Below, in pieces: positions 44,816 through 54,836 of a DNA stretch of 64,000 nucleotides. The notes below the pieces were generated by a model. That model made no database searches. It was not told the DNA's origin and worked only from the letters and a program-made list of their open reading frames with translations. Every line of letters starts with the position of its first letter. The stretch's first letter is position 1. Both the position numbers and the translations under genes were made by a program. The DNA comes from Buxus sempervirens (lineage: Eukaryota > Streptophyta > Magnoliopsida > Buxales > Buxaceae): the NCBI GenBank assembly GCA_947561395.2, contig OX387184.1, positions 40,352,766 to 40,416,765 of the forward strand, written 5' to 3'.

Positions 44816-45619
44816 GCAATTTTGACAGTTTTTCATCCCCTTTTCTTCTCCAACCCTTTTCCAAATAACCTGAGCCTCCTATACAGCACCCTTATTTAAG
44901 TAAATGTCATGTGTATTTATTGCTTCATTTACTTAAGTTTTTACATGTAAATAAGGTTTTACCCCCCATTTGGAACCAATAAAAATACTTCCAAGGTCTA
45001 ATTCCCAGCCAATAAAAAGTCAACTTTCCCTAAATTTCTAGTTTTCCCGGTTTTTATCAAAAAGCCCGTTTTGGGTTTGATACCCAGATGAGTGATTCAG
45101 AAGCCCATAAAATTCTAGGAGATGTTTTTACCCTTCAATAGACTACAACCAAAATTTGAGCCCGAAACTCCTTGTAGATTTGTCTAAAAAAATTATATAC
45201 CCAAAAGTCAACGTTTTTAACCAGACTTAGAATATTTTTGGGGTCCGAAACTTTTTGTCTCAAAATTGATTGATTTTTTGTATGGTGACCTTATTGGAAA
45301 TCCTAAGACTATTCCACTCATCCAAAATGTATTTTGAGAATTTTATGACATTCTTAGTCCCAAATCATTATAAAATAGGTTATTTGGATTTCCACCACTT
45401 GTAACACTTCTCTAAGATTATTCTTAAGGTGTCTCTGAAGGCCAATTATACTAAAAGTTCATATTAGATATTTAACCACCTTGTTCTATGATTTAGTACA
45501 ATTTGGGGTTTAAAGAGGATCAAATTCACTTGAAATGATTACAAGGATTCTATATAGGTAATTTCCTTCTCAAAATGTAATTGGACTGTGGACTGAATGC
45601 CATGATGGCTATAAGAGAT

Positions 45620-46200
45620 TGTACCATCTGCGGATGAGATATGAGACCACCTACGAGTGAGATATGAGACCACCTACGGGTGAGATGTATAACTCCTGTG
45701 GGAGAGACCTCTTGTGGAGGAGATGTATTCATGATGTGATTGCATCCCACAGGGGAGATATGTAACCACCTGCGGGTGAGATGAGACCTCCTGTTGGGGG
45801 AGATGTGATCCTGATTGGATTGCATTCCACAGGGGAGATATGTGACCACCTGCGGGTGAGATGAGACCTCCTGTTGGGGGAGATGTGATCCTGATTGGAT
45901 TGCATCCCACAGGGGAGATATGTGACCACCTGCGGGTGAGATGAGACCTCCTGTTGGGGGAGATGTGATCCTGATTGGATTGCATCCCACAGGGGAGATA
46001 TGTGACCTCCTGCGGGAGAGATGTGACCTCTTGTAGGGGAGATGTAATCACGATGTGATTGCATCCCACAAGAGAGATATATGTGATTACCACCTGCGGA
46101 TGAGATGTGACCACTTGCGGGTGAAATATGATGACTCCTGTGGGAGAGACCTCATGTAAGGTAGATGTGATTACTACGTGATTGCATCCTACATGGGAGA
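45620..46200 (+). repeat. 80-bp tandem repeat made of small hairpins
   Basis: Core copies with exact 80-bp period start at CACC in 45767, 45847, 45927 and at CTCC in 46007; shorter, less regular copies lie on both sides. Each repeat holds CACC-TGCG-GGTG (or CTCC-TGCG-GGAG), CTCC-TGTTGG-GGGAG and CCC-ACAG-GGG. First, middle and last parts use the arms CATC/GATG (45625), CACC/GGTG and CTCC/GGAG. Confidence 0.9.
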
Positions 46201-46590
46201 ATGTTGTTATCAGATTGAGATTTACTATTAATTATGAATGACATGATCTACATTTGAATAAGAAGAGTTTGATTAAACAGTTTAGCTGTGATTTGATTTG
46301 AATGACTCTAAAATAGAATATAAATGAGCCATGAATTAATTATAGAATTATTTTAGGGAAAACAATACTGGCAGTGAATTGGAAAATCCTTTAGATGAGA
46401 TTTATATTACATTGCCTTTCTAATTGAAACGAATGTTACATAATAAACTCTCTTTATTCCAAACACAGATTAGATGTTAGTTTCGTATGGTGATTACTCA
46501 TTCTTCTTATCGATCGTGACTACTCGATTATTTTATCGTGCATGAATGATTACTTTTATATATAAACTGTTTCTAGCATTCATGTGTTAC

Positions 46591-46615
46591 CTACTGGGAT
46601 AGTTGTATCTCACCC
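46591..46615 (+). other. Conserved LTR hairpin near the 3' end
   Basis: CTGGGATAGTTGTATCTCACCC; GGATA pairs with TATCT/C, followed by TCTTATTTTTCAG. It lies about 410 nt before the LTR end. Confidence 0.7.
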
Positions 46616-47362
46616 TACTTCATTATCTTATTTTTCAGCTGTTTCACGTGAGAGCGTCCTTGGGGTTGACGCGAGGGAGAGTTGTAGATTACTGAGCAAA
46701 GGATCTTTATTATTTCGTTTAGATCTTTCTTTTAGAGGTTGATATAGATGTATCTTGATGGATATTTTATGGTTTAATTGATTATGAGAGAAAGTGTGCT
46801 AGAAAACCCATTTACCAGATTTATGAATTTATATTGATGAGTTAGTTTAATGGTTATAGTTAGCCACGCATATTAATAAAATTAATGTTTTAATTCTCCG
46901 CACTCTGATGATTAATGGAATTAGTTGAATTTAAATGTCTGGTAATTAGTAGCTTTGGGCCCAGTATCACTTCGGATTCGGGTTTAGTGCTTGGTTTGCA
47001 TAGACCCGGGTTCGGGGCGTTACAGGTACCTTAGCTATATAAAGGGGTGTACCTTAGGTGAATCAGAGGGGTACCTTAGGCAAACACAAGAGGTACCTTG
47101 GGCAAATACATGGGGGTACCTTAAGTAAATCAAGGGAATACTTTAGGTAAAACAGTGGGTTACATTGGGTATTCAAGTGGGGTACCTTAGGTATAATTGG
47201 GGGTACTTTAGGTATACATGAAGGGTACCTTAGGCAATACAAGTGAGGTACCTTAGATATACAAGTGGGGGACCTTAGGTAGAACAAGAGGATACCTTAG
47301 ATAAAATAATGGGGTACCTTAGGTAAATCAAGGGGGTACTTTAGGTGAAAGCAAGGGGTACC

Positions 47363-50361
47363 TGTAAAACTCCGAATTTTCACCTAATAAATAAATAAAT
47401 AATAAACAAAAGAAAATATGAGTTGAGTCCTGGTTAAAATAAAAAGTGAAGATTTAGAGGATAATTAATTCGAATAAGTCATAAGTTGAAAATAAAGAAA
47501 GAATTTTAATGAAATTAGCCTAAAAGAATAAAAAGAGTATTTTGGTAATTTTCAGAAAAAGGGTAGTTAATAAATAGATCATTAAATAATAACTAGAATT
47601 AGAAAATAGAAGAAAATAAATTATTTTGACAAGTTAGAAATAAAAAGGAATTAATAAAAGCCTAAAAGCGAGAAAAAGGGTAATTAGGAGATTTCACGTT
47701 TTAATTTGGAGAAAATAAGGTTTTAGGTGATATTAAAGTTTAATTAAATATTATGCACGAAAATAGGTTGTAAATAGGAGTTTAGATGATAAGAGATTAA
47801 ATTATTAATGTTTAAGTAGAAAAAATAAAAGGTGGAGAAAAAGTAGGAATTAATTAGAAGGGTTAGACTTTAACTAGACCATGGTTGGGTTAGCCCAAAT
47901 TAAAGTAGCCAATTAGGGTTGGTTTAGGACTTCTAAAGCCTAGTATAAATAGGAAATTAAAGTTAGACAAGAGAGAATTTTCGTGGGTTTATTATTGAGA
48001 GAAAAGAGGGAGAGAAAGGAAGGAGGTGGATAATGGAGGTGTCTGACCAGCCATCATCAAATCATGATCGCAGAAAATCCGTGCGGTGGATCGCCTTCAA
48101 ATTTGGGGGTTTGTTCATCACTGATGGAACTACATTTTGTACGGTGGAGATTTTAATTGGGAGACTCTAGCTTGGTGCATTTGAGAGCAAAAGTAAGGTT
48201 CAGAATTAGAAGCTTCAATGGAAGAAGGATTTTAGCGTATAAGGCAAGTAGTAACCCTTGGAAAACGTGAGGAATTGCATGATTTAGTTTTTTGTGATTT
48301 AATATTGGTTGAACAGATTAGTCGAAATAGTATTTACATGGAATCAAATTGGTTATATGTTATTGATTGGTATTCTTGAAGAATTTGTTGAAATAAAGAA
48401 GAAAACTTGGTTTAATCATGAAATTAATTATAGGATGGTATTTAATTAACAAGAATTAATCTAGAAGGCTTTAGGAATGTTTTAGAATGTTATTAGATTA
48501 ATTTAGACCAAAGAAACATATAGCAAAGGCATAAAAATCCGAACTTTGCAAATCTGGAAATTTACTGTTTAATTTTGCACAAGCACCTAGGATCGCCTAG
48601 CCCTGTAGAGGTCGGCGCTCTATGTAAAATTTGCAGATTTTGGGGATTTTGTAATATGAATAAATATCCAATAATTTTTCTGATTAGTTAAGCATGTTAG
48701 CATCTTTATAAGAACCTAATTAAGGTATAAAAATTATAAAATTAAATTGGAAAGATTAATCAATAAATTGAAGGTTATAATGATAGGGTGTGCATGAAAG
48801 GGTCTAAATGGTATAGGATATTGATAGGAATAATTCTACTGGAATTCCTAGGGTAAGAACATCTCCTAAACTTTATTTTAGGTCTGTAGAGCATGCTGGA
48901 GAAATAAAATACAGAAAATTTAAATAGAAACTAGCTTAGGTGTTAAGATAGGAAATTTGATTCTAATAAAAAGGATTAATAAGGAAAACTCTGAGTAAGA
49001 TTGGATTTACTTTATTTTGAGCTATTAATAGGAATATTGGCTACTGGAATTGCATAAACTCTAAGTTTTATCGAACTTATGAAACATGAGTTTTATTTTG
49101 AATATAATTGGAAGCATTGCATATGTTATCCTGAAAAAGCCTATAATTGGATTTGTAATGATTAAATCATGATTTTCACATGGAATGGAATACTTGGGTA
49201 TGGTTTGGTATGTGGTATGATGTTGTTCACTTTACTTTTACGGTTGGGTGATATGGCTTTTGTGGTTGAGTTGATACTAGCTTTTACGGCAGAGATGGGT
49301 AATCCTCTGTGTAGAGATGTGTAATCCTTTACGGGTAAAAGTATGTATACATCCTACATTAGCGTGTCCTCCCGTATGTGGTTTTATCATGGTTTGTGTC
49401 AGTGGGCTTAGCTGTATATGGATCCATAGTTTTGGCTAGTTAGCTAAGTGGTATTTAGTTTGGGTTGAGTTACTTCTATATGCGAGTGCGCTTCCCTTGC
49501 AAGTTAGTTTGCTCTAGGAAGGTCCTTTGTTTGGAGAGACACCCCGGTACGCCGCTGGTGATTCCTTATGCAAGTGGATAAGCAACAATCTCCATGTATT
49601 GATTCTGGTGCTGCATGCTGGTGGTACATGCCAACTCTGTTGAGTTCGTGCGCAATAAGTCGGTGACTACGGCTCTTGTCTATAGCTACGCTGCATGGGG
49701 CTTGAGTATCATTAAGTAGCACTACCCCTAAGCCGCACGGTGGTATAGCATTTAGTTGAGTGTCATCTCAAATACTTATCATCTTTGTGAGTCCTACAAT
49801 GGCACGTGTTTTATCGCTTTTATCAGTTTTACCTCGTTAACATCAAGTTACTGGTATTTATATATGATCATCTGTTTTATCGCTTTGTTTGTAATTGTCA
49901 TGGATAACTTGGATTTCTCATTTTATCATTGATTAATCGAATACCTCATGACTATTTGCTTACATTGGACTGTTTCAAATTGCATGCACCTGCTACTTGC
50001 TGAGATGTAAATCTCACTCCGTTTTCCCCTATTTTTCAGGTTGCTTGGAGAGATCGCGAAGATGGGGTTTTAATTTGATGGGTAGAGTTATAATTGGTAT
50101 TAATGTCACATGTTGATTAGATAAACTTAATTGTAAATTGAATTGAATATATTGATTAAAGAATTGTTTTTATTGGCCACCATAACTCTGATATATTTAA
50201 TTAGTAAAGTTTAAAATTATTGTGATTCTTGGTTTGTATCTGACCTCAGCTTCATGATAACACCTCGAGTTTGGTTGTTGAACCAGACTTGGGTTGTTAT
50301 AGTAGCTAGCCGAGTTCGGGTTGGGTGCTGGTTTGCACTGACCCGGGTTCGGGGAGCTACA
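47363..50361 (+). mobile_element. Solo LTR nested in the minisatellite, target duplication GTACC
   Basis: TGTAAAACTCCGAATTTTC to CGGGTTCGGGGAGCTACA, flanked by GTACC (47358-47362 and 50362-50366). Unlike its neighbours its first half is very AT- and purine-rich. A short-hairpin zone (49230-49760) includes CTTTTAC...GTAAAAG and CAGAG...CTCTG. The conserved 3' hairpin is at 49995. An end motif CGAGTTTGGTTGTTGAACC..GGGTTGTTATAGTAGCTAG lies just before the 3' terminus. No coding capacity. Confidence 0.92.
49995..50018 (+). other. Conserved LTR hairpin near the 3' end
   Basis: CTTGCTGAGATGTAAATCTCACTCC; GAGAT pairs with ATCTC. Preceded by TGCATGCACCTGCTA and followed by CCCCTATTTTTCAGG. Confidence 0.7.
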
Positions 50362-51105
50362 GTACCTTAGGCTAACACATTGGGGGTACCTTTGGTAAAC
50401 ATAGGGGGTATCTTAAGTAAATCAGAGAGGTACCTTAGGCAAACATAGAGGGTACCTCAGGGATATAAGTGGGGTACCTTAGGCAATACCAGGGGGTATC
50501 TTAGGTAATACAAGTGGGTACCTTAGGTATACAAGTAGGATACTTTGGGTAACACTTGAATGTACTTTGAATAATACATTGGGGTACTTTAGGTGTACTT
50601 TGGTGGTACCTTGGGTAATACTTGGGTGGTCCTCTAGGTACTCTTAGGAATTATTTAAGGTACATTTGGCAGGTACCTTAGGTGATGCATAGGTGTACTC
50701 TAGCTATACTTAGGTGGTACTTTGGGCAATACTTGGGGGGTACCCTAGGTATACTTGGGTGGTACTTTGGGTAGTACTTGGGTGTATCCTAGATATACTT
50801 GGTGGTACCTTTCAGTATTCTTATGGGGTACTTTAGGTACACTTAATTTTAATTTTTCAGAATTTGATTTCCAATTCACTAGATCTAATTTGAGGATACC
50901 TTGGCTAATTGTAGTTAAGACATAACACTAACTAAGCTTACCTTAATAACTTTAACAAAGTTCAATTTGATTTCCCTAAATCCTCAGGTATAATCTACAT
51001 CTACCTCATCTTCATAACATAAATACTTAATTAGTCTAATAATCATACTTTAGATAATTAGGCTTAATAATTAGGGTATAATCCAGGACGGGGTTTTACA
51101 TGTAG

Positions 51106-51342
51106 AGCTAATTTCCAGCTTGTCATTCTTTTCTTATGTGTATATACCAGCTAGGATTTAGCTGCTACATTAGGATGTTTGATGTGGCAAACTACTCCAA
51201 CTATAATTTGTAAATAGCAAAGTTTGTTGGGGTTAGCAATATATCTTCTCTGATTCTTTTGTAAAACAGATTCATTCGTTGGGAAGCAATCCTTCATCCA
51301 TTGAGCTTGTGTTTCTTCATTCTCTCTTTCCTCTTTCTTTAT
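51106..51342 (+). repeat. Copia 3' LTR, second piece
   Basis: AGCTAATTTCCAGCTTG... to CTCTTTCTTTAT; matches 31497-31733 with about a dozen differences. It completes the LTR started at 38232. Confidence 0.9.
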
Positions 51343-51860
51343 GGATAGCCCAAAACTATTCGATATGGAGTATTGATTACAACAATGAACACTACTATTA
51401 ATTACAAACAACAAAATCATTTGTTTTAGTCCTCAATTGTTTAATATATATTGTTAGTCGAAAGCTTCTTCAGTGGGAGATTTACTTCTCTGATTGAGTA
51501 GAGAGGGCAATAAACAAATCTTCTGTGGTTGGCCTCCTTGTTTACTTTCTTAAGAGATGATGTTATTGATCTCACGATTTTCTTCTAGATGCATTTAGAT
51601 TCCTGATGTTTTGGGTTTTTTCTGCTTGATCTTTCTTCTGCCGTAGGTGTGGAGATAAAGACCATATAACTCAACTTATGGGACATCGAACTTCCTCCAA
51701 GGATAAAAGGCTTTGTGTTGGCTCCTTTGTTGAATAAAATTTTCAGATTGTATTTTTCAGAAAATGAGGAGAACTCTAGCGTTGCAGGAGCAGAGGGTAT
51801 CCCAATAATCACTTATTTGTGAGGCTGATTCTTCTGTTACAATTTCTCTGTGCCCATTGT
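51343..51860. other. Intergenic, no gene supported
   Basis: Low-complexity sequence between the copia element and the TIR element. The minus-strand frame at 51585-51812 has no family motif. Confidence 0.45.
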
Positions 51861-52974
51861 ATTACATTCATACGAACGTTACGCGTGTCCTATTAGATGA
51901 GCCCCACGAAAAAAGACGCAAACGTCTAACTCTAAGTCTCTAACACCCGTTTCAAAAGTTTTTTGAATTAAAAAAAACAAAAGTAACGCAACATGCTTGG
52001 ACACATCATTTTTTGAATATTTTAAATCTAAAAACGAGCTCCTTTCATTTGGCACCCAAAGGAACGACATTTTGGACGGGTTTTGGTGAGTTCAACCCGC
52101 CATTGTTAGCATCTTTCTGAGGAGTTTATTGTTAGCATACTTTTGTGGAATCAAGTCTTGCCATTGTTTGCCTCTTTCTTAGAGGGTTCTTTAATCGAAT
52201 CGAGTTACATATTGAATGACAAAAGCATCTTACGTTCATATACCAATTATTCATCGCTTATATAGCAATTTGTCATCAAATATACCAGGCTATTCATCGT
52301 CACATACTAGCTTGATGTAACATTTTTGTTGTACTATCTTCCCCTGTCATATACCAATTCGTCATCGCATATATACCTGTTTTTCATCAAATATACCAGC
52401 GTATTCATCGTCGCATACTAGCTTGATCTAACGTTTTTATACACAAGCTTTTTATTCTCATATACCAATTATTCATCGGTTATATACCATTTTTAATCAA
52501 ATATACTAGGCTATTCATCGACGCACACCAGCTTGATGTAACATTTTTGTTGCACTATCTTCCTTTGTTATATAGCAATTACTCATCTCATATCTGTTTT
52601 TTTATCAAATATACCAGCTTATTCATCGTCATATAACGTTTTTCAATTAAACAGAAGAGGAAGCAGAGCGAGAAAGAGAGAGATCTAGCGATTACCTGTT
52701 GGGTGGTTGTAGAGCGGACGTAATGGTAGATCGCGGTTGCAAGTTTCTGATTGCACGGCAGGTGGGACTCCAAAGTGAATAGTGAAGAGAAAGAGAAGGC
52801 TCAAATTTTGATTTGGAACTTTCATTTTGTGTCTAGGGTTTTTATTTAGTTTTGTTTTAATACTTTCTTAAAAAAGTACCTTAACGAAGACCAAAAGAGG
52901 GCGTTTACGCTATCTCCCTTCCTTTAGGTGGGTCCCATCTAACAGGATACGTGTAACGTTCCTACGAACGTAAT
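51861..52974. mobile_element. Non-autonomous TIR element (MULE-like or other), about 1.1 kb
   Basis: The first 47 bp (51861-51907) and the last 47 bp (52928-52974) are inverted repeats, 39 of 47 identical: ATTAC.TTC.TA.GAACGTTAC as outer part, TTAGATG and CCCAC as inner part. Similarity continues weakly further in. No transposase inside; the interior has an AT-rich minisatellite (52237-52640). No convincing target duplication was found on either side, so the superfamily stays open. Confidence 0.65.
52237..52640. repeat. Four-copy minisatellite inside the TIR element, unit about 100-120 bp
   Basis: Copies start ATATACCAATTATTCATCG near 52237, 52358, 52459 and 52570. They share AAATATACCAGGCTATTCATCG and ACTAGCTTGATGTAAC in parts. 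Confidence 0.8.
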
Positions 52975-54836
52975 AAAATCGGCACATGGGAAGCCGTAAC
53001 AGAAGAATGGGCTCACGAGAGAGCCATAAGCATTCATGGCTCTGAGAGATTTCTATATCAGAGATCATTCCAGGACAATGGACGACTTTGCATGGCACTG
53101 TCATATTTGGAGTCTCTGAAGATCCTGGAAGGGCCCTCTAGAGGGGATTTCCAAGTTAAACGTTCCTTTAGAAACCTTTGTATGTTGTGCATTTTCTAGG
53201 TGGAACCGGTGGGGGGAATGCAACTAAGGTGAGCTATTGGCATTGTTGGTAGGCCCATGACAGGCCAATTCACTAGGGTATTATGACTTTGAGGGCAAAG
53301 GGGGCTTCTTCTACGATTATATCAATGTTTTTGGAAACTGTCTCATTAAGTTGTTTACTGGAATATTATATGGCTTAACATCTTGTTCTAGCCTGTAGCG
53401 GCTCTTGAAGGACCAGTGTGTTCACAACATTGAAGCCAGGCTGGGTCCAAATTTGGCTAAACTGTCACTTGTTTGATTTTCACTTCAGGCCTTTTTTCTG
53501 TTTGGACCTGATGATTTTAGTTTCGACCCAGCCTGCACGGATTAAAATCCGGCATGCTTGCTCTGTTAATCAAAGATATCACCTCGGATTATTTCTGCTT
53601 AGGGTTAAGGTATGTTTTAGGCAACTATTTTGGGTGACTTGGCCTCCAATTGATTTAAGAAGAAAGAAGGGCACAAAAGATTTTATTCCATCCAAATTAA
53701 TAAAGGGAACTTCATAACCAGGACAAGTTACCCCCAAGATCTGACTAACATCCAGCCCTTTTGCTTCCTTCCAAACCAAATAGGAGAGCCCCACATTCGG
53801 TGGACAACATTTAGGTCTCTTGGATGAGATATTTGAGGCAAAAATAATTCATCAACTTCCACAAACTCAATAGAGCAGCAATAATCTTTACAAATAAATT
53901 TATAATCTTTACAAATAAATTTACTACTTGATGGTTACAATCATCCAATCAAGACTTTTTATTAACTAATAATAATGCTAAGAATGGGTTTGATAGAGGA
54001 TGGATTCCTGTCTAAGAGTTTGAGAAAATCCTAAGTGCCACTGTTACGTGCCTAACCATTGCTCCAAAAGCTCCAAGTCTTATGGAGCAATAAATCATAA
54101 ACTTTCTTATGGAGCAATAAATCATAAACTTGGGGCTTTATGGGTTGCCGGAGTCCATTGCATGCAACCGTGATCCAGTGTTTACCGGTGCTTTTTGGAA
54201 AGAGTTGTTCCAGTTTGGTAGCCAACAGAATGTGCCAACTCCACAGAACAGTCACCATCATTAGGTTGTTTTGTAGCATCAGCTTTTGACGGTTGTGCTT
54301 ACTATGGATACAGAGACCTTACTCAGCGGAGGAGACGAGGGTCCAAGGGTCTGATCTCTTCAATCCAGAAAATAAGAACTTTGAACAAGTTTTCACCATT
54401 GATGGAATGAACCTAACGAACCAGTTCAAACAGATAGTTCCGTCACGTCCATCTCCTATCAAGGCTCGTTTGTTAACAAAAGATTGGTAAAATGGACTAG
54501 TGAAAGGGATGAATGGATTTGAAGAAACACTGTCTTGACAGATACATTTTCTTCTCTTTCTATGTTACACAGGACAAGTACATTAAACACGAGTACAAAC
54601 ATTCATGGATCCTAGCACAAGGACTAAACCAAAATTGCTAAAAAGGTAAGGAGCAAGAAAGGCCACCGGATTTCCGAGACACCAAGAGGCTGAGTTACCT
54701 GTCTGAGTACTGGGAAATCTAAGCCATACCATCAAACCGAAATCACCATTCTGCTCATCTCTCGCCATTATAATAATTGGCTCATTACGACCAATAATGA
54801 AAATGTCCTTCACACGGATAACAACCAGCTGCATTT
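52975..54836. other. Downstream flank and probable 3' UTR of the nucleoporin gene
   Basis: No other gene supported. About 54560-54836 directly follows the stop of the minus-strand gene and is probably its 3' UTR; the exact poly(A) site is not clear. There are two small tandem duplications (22 bp near 53882-53925; 27 bp at 54079-54132) and an inverted copy of part of the last exon (54208-54249). Confidence 0.5.
54208..54249 (+). repeat. 42-bp inverted copy of a piece of the NUP136 last exon
   Basis: TTCCAGTTTGGTAGCCAACA and following bases match the reverse complement of 54966-55007 at 40 of 42 positions. It reads FQFGSQQNVPTPQN on the plus strand, where the gene has FQFGSQQNMPTPQN. Confidence 0.85.

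Larger units (their letters stand above)
44010..47024 (+). mobile_element. Solo LTR nested in the minisatellite, target duplication GGTAC
   Basis: TGTAAAACCACGAATTTCC to CGGGTTCGGGGCGTTACA, flanked by GGTAC (44005-44009 and 47025-47029). It contains a transcript-like purine tract (44350-44480), a GC-rich inverted-repeat block (44650-44815), a module shared with the LTR at 38308 and partly with LTR C (44883-45310), the 80-bp hairpin array (45620-46200) and the conserved 3' hairpin (46591). Long open frames in the array on the minus strand arise from the repeat and are not genes. Confidence 0.92.
40752..50843. repeat. GTACC-rich minisatellite in four blocks, split by three LTRs
   Basis: Blocks lie at 40752-40928, 43638-44009, 47025-47362 and 50362-50843, together about 1.37 kb. 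The unit is roughly 19-25 bp with the core GGGGTACCTTAGGTAA.ACAAG; copies vary in spacer and in ACCTTA/ACTTTA/ACCCTA. Many copies contain the palindrome GGTACC. The array lies in the interior of the 38308-51100 LTR. Joining the blocks across the insertions gives one continuous array, which shows that the three LTRs arrived after the array had expanded. Confidence 0.9.
38308..51100 (-). mobile_element. Solo LTR (about 4.05 kb without nested copies), minus orientation
   Basis: On the plus strand it runs from TGTAGCGCCCTAG to GACGGGGTTTTACA; on the minus strand it starts TGTAAAACCCCGTCC. It is flanked by TGCAG (38303-38307) and TGTAG (51101-51105), one mismatch apart. It shares a long block (39360-39690) in inverted orientation with 44880-45310, so it belongs to the family of the LTR at 44010. 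It contains the conserved hairpin (38781), the AAGTGA hairpin set (39002-39106), a GC-rich inverted-repeat block (39830-40100) and a GTACC-rich minisatellite that received three insertions. Confidence 0.85.
31415..51342 (+). mobile_element. Ty1/copia retrotransposon, degenerate, with three-level nesting
   Basis: 5' LTR, primer-binding site, gag, protease, integrase, RT and RNase H in copia order, polypurine tract and 3' LTR are all present. The element spans 19.9 kb because it was hit by an LTR at 35800-37902 (in RNase H) and by a large LTR at 38308-51100 (in its 3' LTR). The large LTR itself contains three more LTRs. Without them the element is about 5.0 kb, a normal size. Its two LTRs differ by about 5% by eye, so it is not a recent insertion. 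Flanking target duplications were not recognised (bases before 31415 and after 51342 differ). Confidence 0.85.

Noticed and set aside
45550-46114. Overlapping minus-strand open frames of 111-146 codons with repeated SHLTRRWSHISP-like peptides
   Set aside because: They lie in the 80-bp repeat; the unit is not a multiple of three, so the same peptide reappears in all frames. No start context or family.
52660-52773. First exon on the minus strand (HLPCNQKLATAIYHYVRS) with a GTAATC donor
   Set aside because: No ATG in frame, lies within the TIR element, and no downstream exon can be joined.
54052-54279. 75-codon minus-strand frame containing a duplicated KVYDLLLHK
   Set aside because: Produced by a 27-bp tandem duplication and antisense of the inverted nucleoporin copy.
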